This document shows positions 62,955 to 64,000 of a stretch of DNA of 64,000 nt, piece after piece; within the stretch, counting starts at the first letter, position 1; each line of letters opens with the position of its first letter. Location: NCBI GenBank assembly GCA_021775755.1, contig JAJFHE010000023.1, positions 1 through 64,000 on the forward strand, in the 5' to 3' direction. Origin of the DNA: Hyphomicrobiales bacterium. Its GTDB lineage: Bacteria > Pseudomonadota > Alphaproteobacteria > Rhizobiales > JAJFHB01. A model generated the notes under the pieces. That model was not told where the DNA came from. It did no database searches and worked only from the letters and a program-made list of their open reading frames with translations. Position numbers and translations under genes: made by a program.

Positions 62955-64000
62955 ATGTTGAAGAAGATCACGCACATGAGCATCGCGGTGAAGATTCCGT
63001 TGCTTATCGCTATTGCAGCCGTTGCCGTCGCCCTTGGGGTTGGCATCTCAAGCGTCAGGACAACGACAGTTACCGCACATGAAGGCGATATGTCGAAACT
63101 GAATGCGATTCTAGCCAACCGGGCGCAGGCTTTGGAGCAGTATCTGCACTCGATCGAGCAGGATGTTCGGTCCATTGCGGCGAGCCCGTTCGCGCAGGAA
63201 GCGGTGCGCGACTTCGCATCAGCCTGGAACCTTCTCACCGGCAATCCGCAGGAAACGCTGCAGACCGCGTATATCGATGAAAACCCTCACCCCACGGGTG
63301 AAAAAGAGAAACTCGACTTTGCCCCGGGCGGTGCCTACTACCACGCGCTGCACGCCAAGTATCACCCGTGGTTCCGCAAGTTTCTCAACGAGCGTGGCTA
63401 TTACGATATTTTCCTCTTCGATCTTGAGGGCAATCTCGTCTACACAGTGTTCAAGGAGCTCGATTACGCGACCAACCTGAACAATGGCGAGTATCGGGGA
63501 ACCGATCTCGGCAATGCGTTCAGGGCCGCGGCGGCGTCGAACACGGCTGAATCATTGCATTTCTTTGATTTCGAACCCTATTCGCCCAGCCATGGCGCTC
63601 CGGCAAGCTTTATTTCGACGCCGCTTTTCGCTGAAGGCGAGAAGGTTGGCGTGCTGGTGTTCCAGATGCCGATCGGACGCATCAATCAGGTCATGTCTTC
63701 CAATGACGGCCTCGGTGAAACCGGCGAAACATTCATCATCGGCGGCGACTATCTGATGCGCAACGACTCGCGGTTCTCCGAAGAATCGACGATTCTGACC
63801 GCCAAGGTCCAGAACGCGGCCGTCGAAGCGGCACTTGGCGGAAACGCGGGCACCATTGTGGCAAGCGATTACCGCAACATGGACATTCAGTTCACCGCCC
63901 GTCCCTTTGCATTCCAGGGGGCCCAGTGGGCACTGGTTGCCGCGGTCGGCAGCGAAGAACTGGACGCCCACATTGTGAGCATGCGAAACCAGATCATACT
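62955..64000 (+). CDS. Cache-domain chemoreceptor (methyl-accepting chemotaxis protein), 5' part
   Basis: The frame runs open to the window end, giving at least 348 residues. A membrane segment (about 12-35, VKIPLLIAIAAVAVALGVGI) is followed by a periplasmic dCache-like sensor: AILANRAQALEQYLHSIEQD, YYDIFLFDLEGNLVYTV, then GETGETFIIGGDYLMRND and GAQWALVAAVGSEE. The HAMP and signalling part would lie outside. A sensor kinase or diguanylate cyclase with the same sensor is possible, so the class is inferred. ATG 62955 has GAGGGG upstream. Confidence 0.75.
   Translation, partial: MLKKITHMSIAVKIPLLIAIAAVAVALGVGISSVRTTTVTAHEGDMSKLNAILANRAQALEQYLHSIEQDVRSIAASPFAQEAVRDFASAWNLLTGNPQETLQTAYIDENPHPTGEKEKLDFAPGGAYYHALHAKYHPWFRKFLNERGYYDIFLFDLEGNLVYTVFKELDYATNLNNGEYRGTDLGNAFRAAAASNTAESLHFFDFEPYSPSHGAPASFISTPLFAEGEKVGVLVFQMPIGRINQVMSSNDGLGETGETFIIGGDYLMRNDSRFSEESTILTAKVQNAAVEAALGGNAGTIVASDYRNMDIQFTARPFAFQGAQWALVAAVGSEELDAHIVSMRNQII

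Overview
The window is GC-rich chromosomal DNA from an alphaproteobacterium, most likely a member of the Hyphomicrobiales (Rhizobiales). The evidence is gene order: tRNA-Ala / FYDLN protein / aroA / cmk / rpsA, then trpF-trpB-trpA-accD-folC, then trxA-addA-addB next to a TsaE fusion, a DivL-type kinase and ahcY, and the block ptsH / EIIA-Man / short hprK / chvG / chvI facing pckA. These are typical rhizobial neighbourhoods. The family cannot be fixed from sequence reading alone.

Layout. 1-2.6 kb is a small accessory patch: the end of an IS3-type transposase, a membrane-anchored gene cut off by the IS end, an exported caspase-like protease and a 54-residue protein with a good terminator. It stops at the 3' end of tRNA-Ala(GGC), so it looks like the edge of an island. 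2.8-16.2 kb is housekeeping: aromatic and tryptophan synthesis, cytidylate kinase, ribosomal protein S1 with a repetitive acidic tail, SppA, IHF-beta, LapA, PyrF, AccD and FolC. A 254-bp inverted-repeat element (MITE-like) sits directly behind folC. 16.5-26 kb is a minus-strand run tsaE/amgK - murU - addB - addA - trxA, joining tRNA modification, cell-wall sugar recycling and double-strand break repair. 26-34.3 kb, also minus strand, carries the DivL-like pseudokinase, ahcY, the nitrogen-type/regulatory PTS (HPr, EIIA, HprK) and the ChvG/ChvI two-component system. 34.5-38.7 kb, plus strand, carries a HugZ-like protein, PckA and gamma-glutamyltransferase.

38.8-46.1 kb (minus) holds a carrier protein / acyl-AMP ligase / acyltransferase fusion, two unrecognised proteins and polA. 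46.4-51.2 kb (mostly plus) holds a nickel/cobalt exporter pair, a MazG-type pyrophosphatase, and bdhA / patatin / exported FAH-fold protein, which together suggest polyhydroxybutyrate or lipid turnover. 51.3-56.8 kb has an orphan TadG-like protein and two histidine kinases transcribed away from each other around a CtrA-like half-palindrome. 56.8-64 kb has a HAD phosphatase, a previously overlooked 56-residue acidic protein, an IalB-like protein, a tightly overlapping flippase / FemAB-like / JmjC-cupin cassette, an 81-residue protein, and the start of a chemoreceptor that runs off the window.

The candidates for new biology are the exported caspase plus membrane partner at the island edge, the ACP-FAAL-PlsC fusion, the flippase/FemAB/cupin cassette with its small neighbour, the small acidic protein, and the inverted-repeat element behind folC. 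None is proven to be a new system by the sequence alone.
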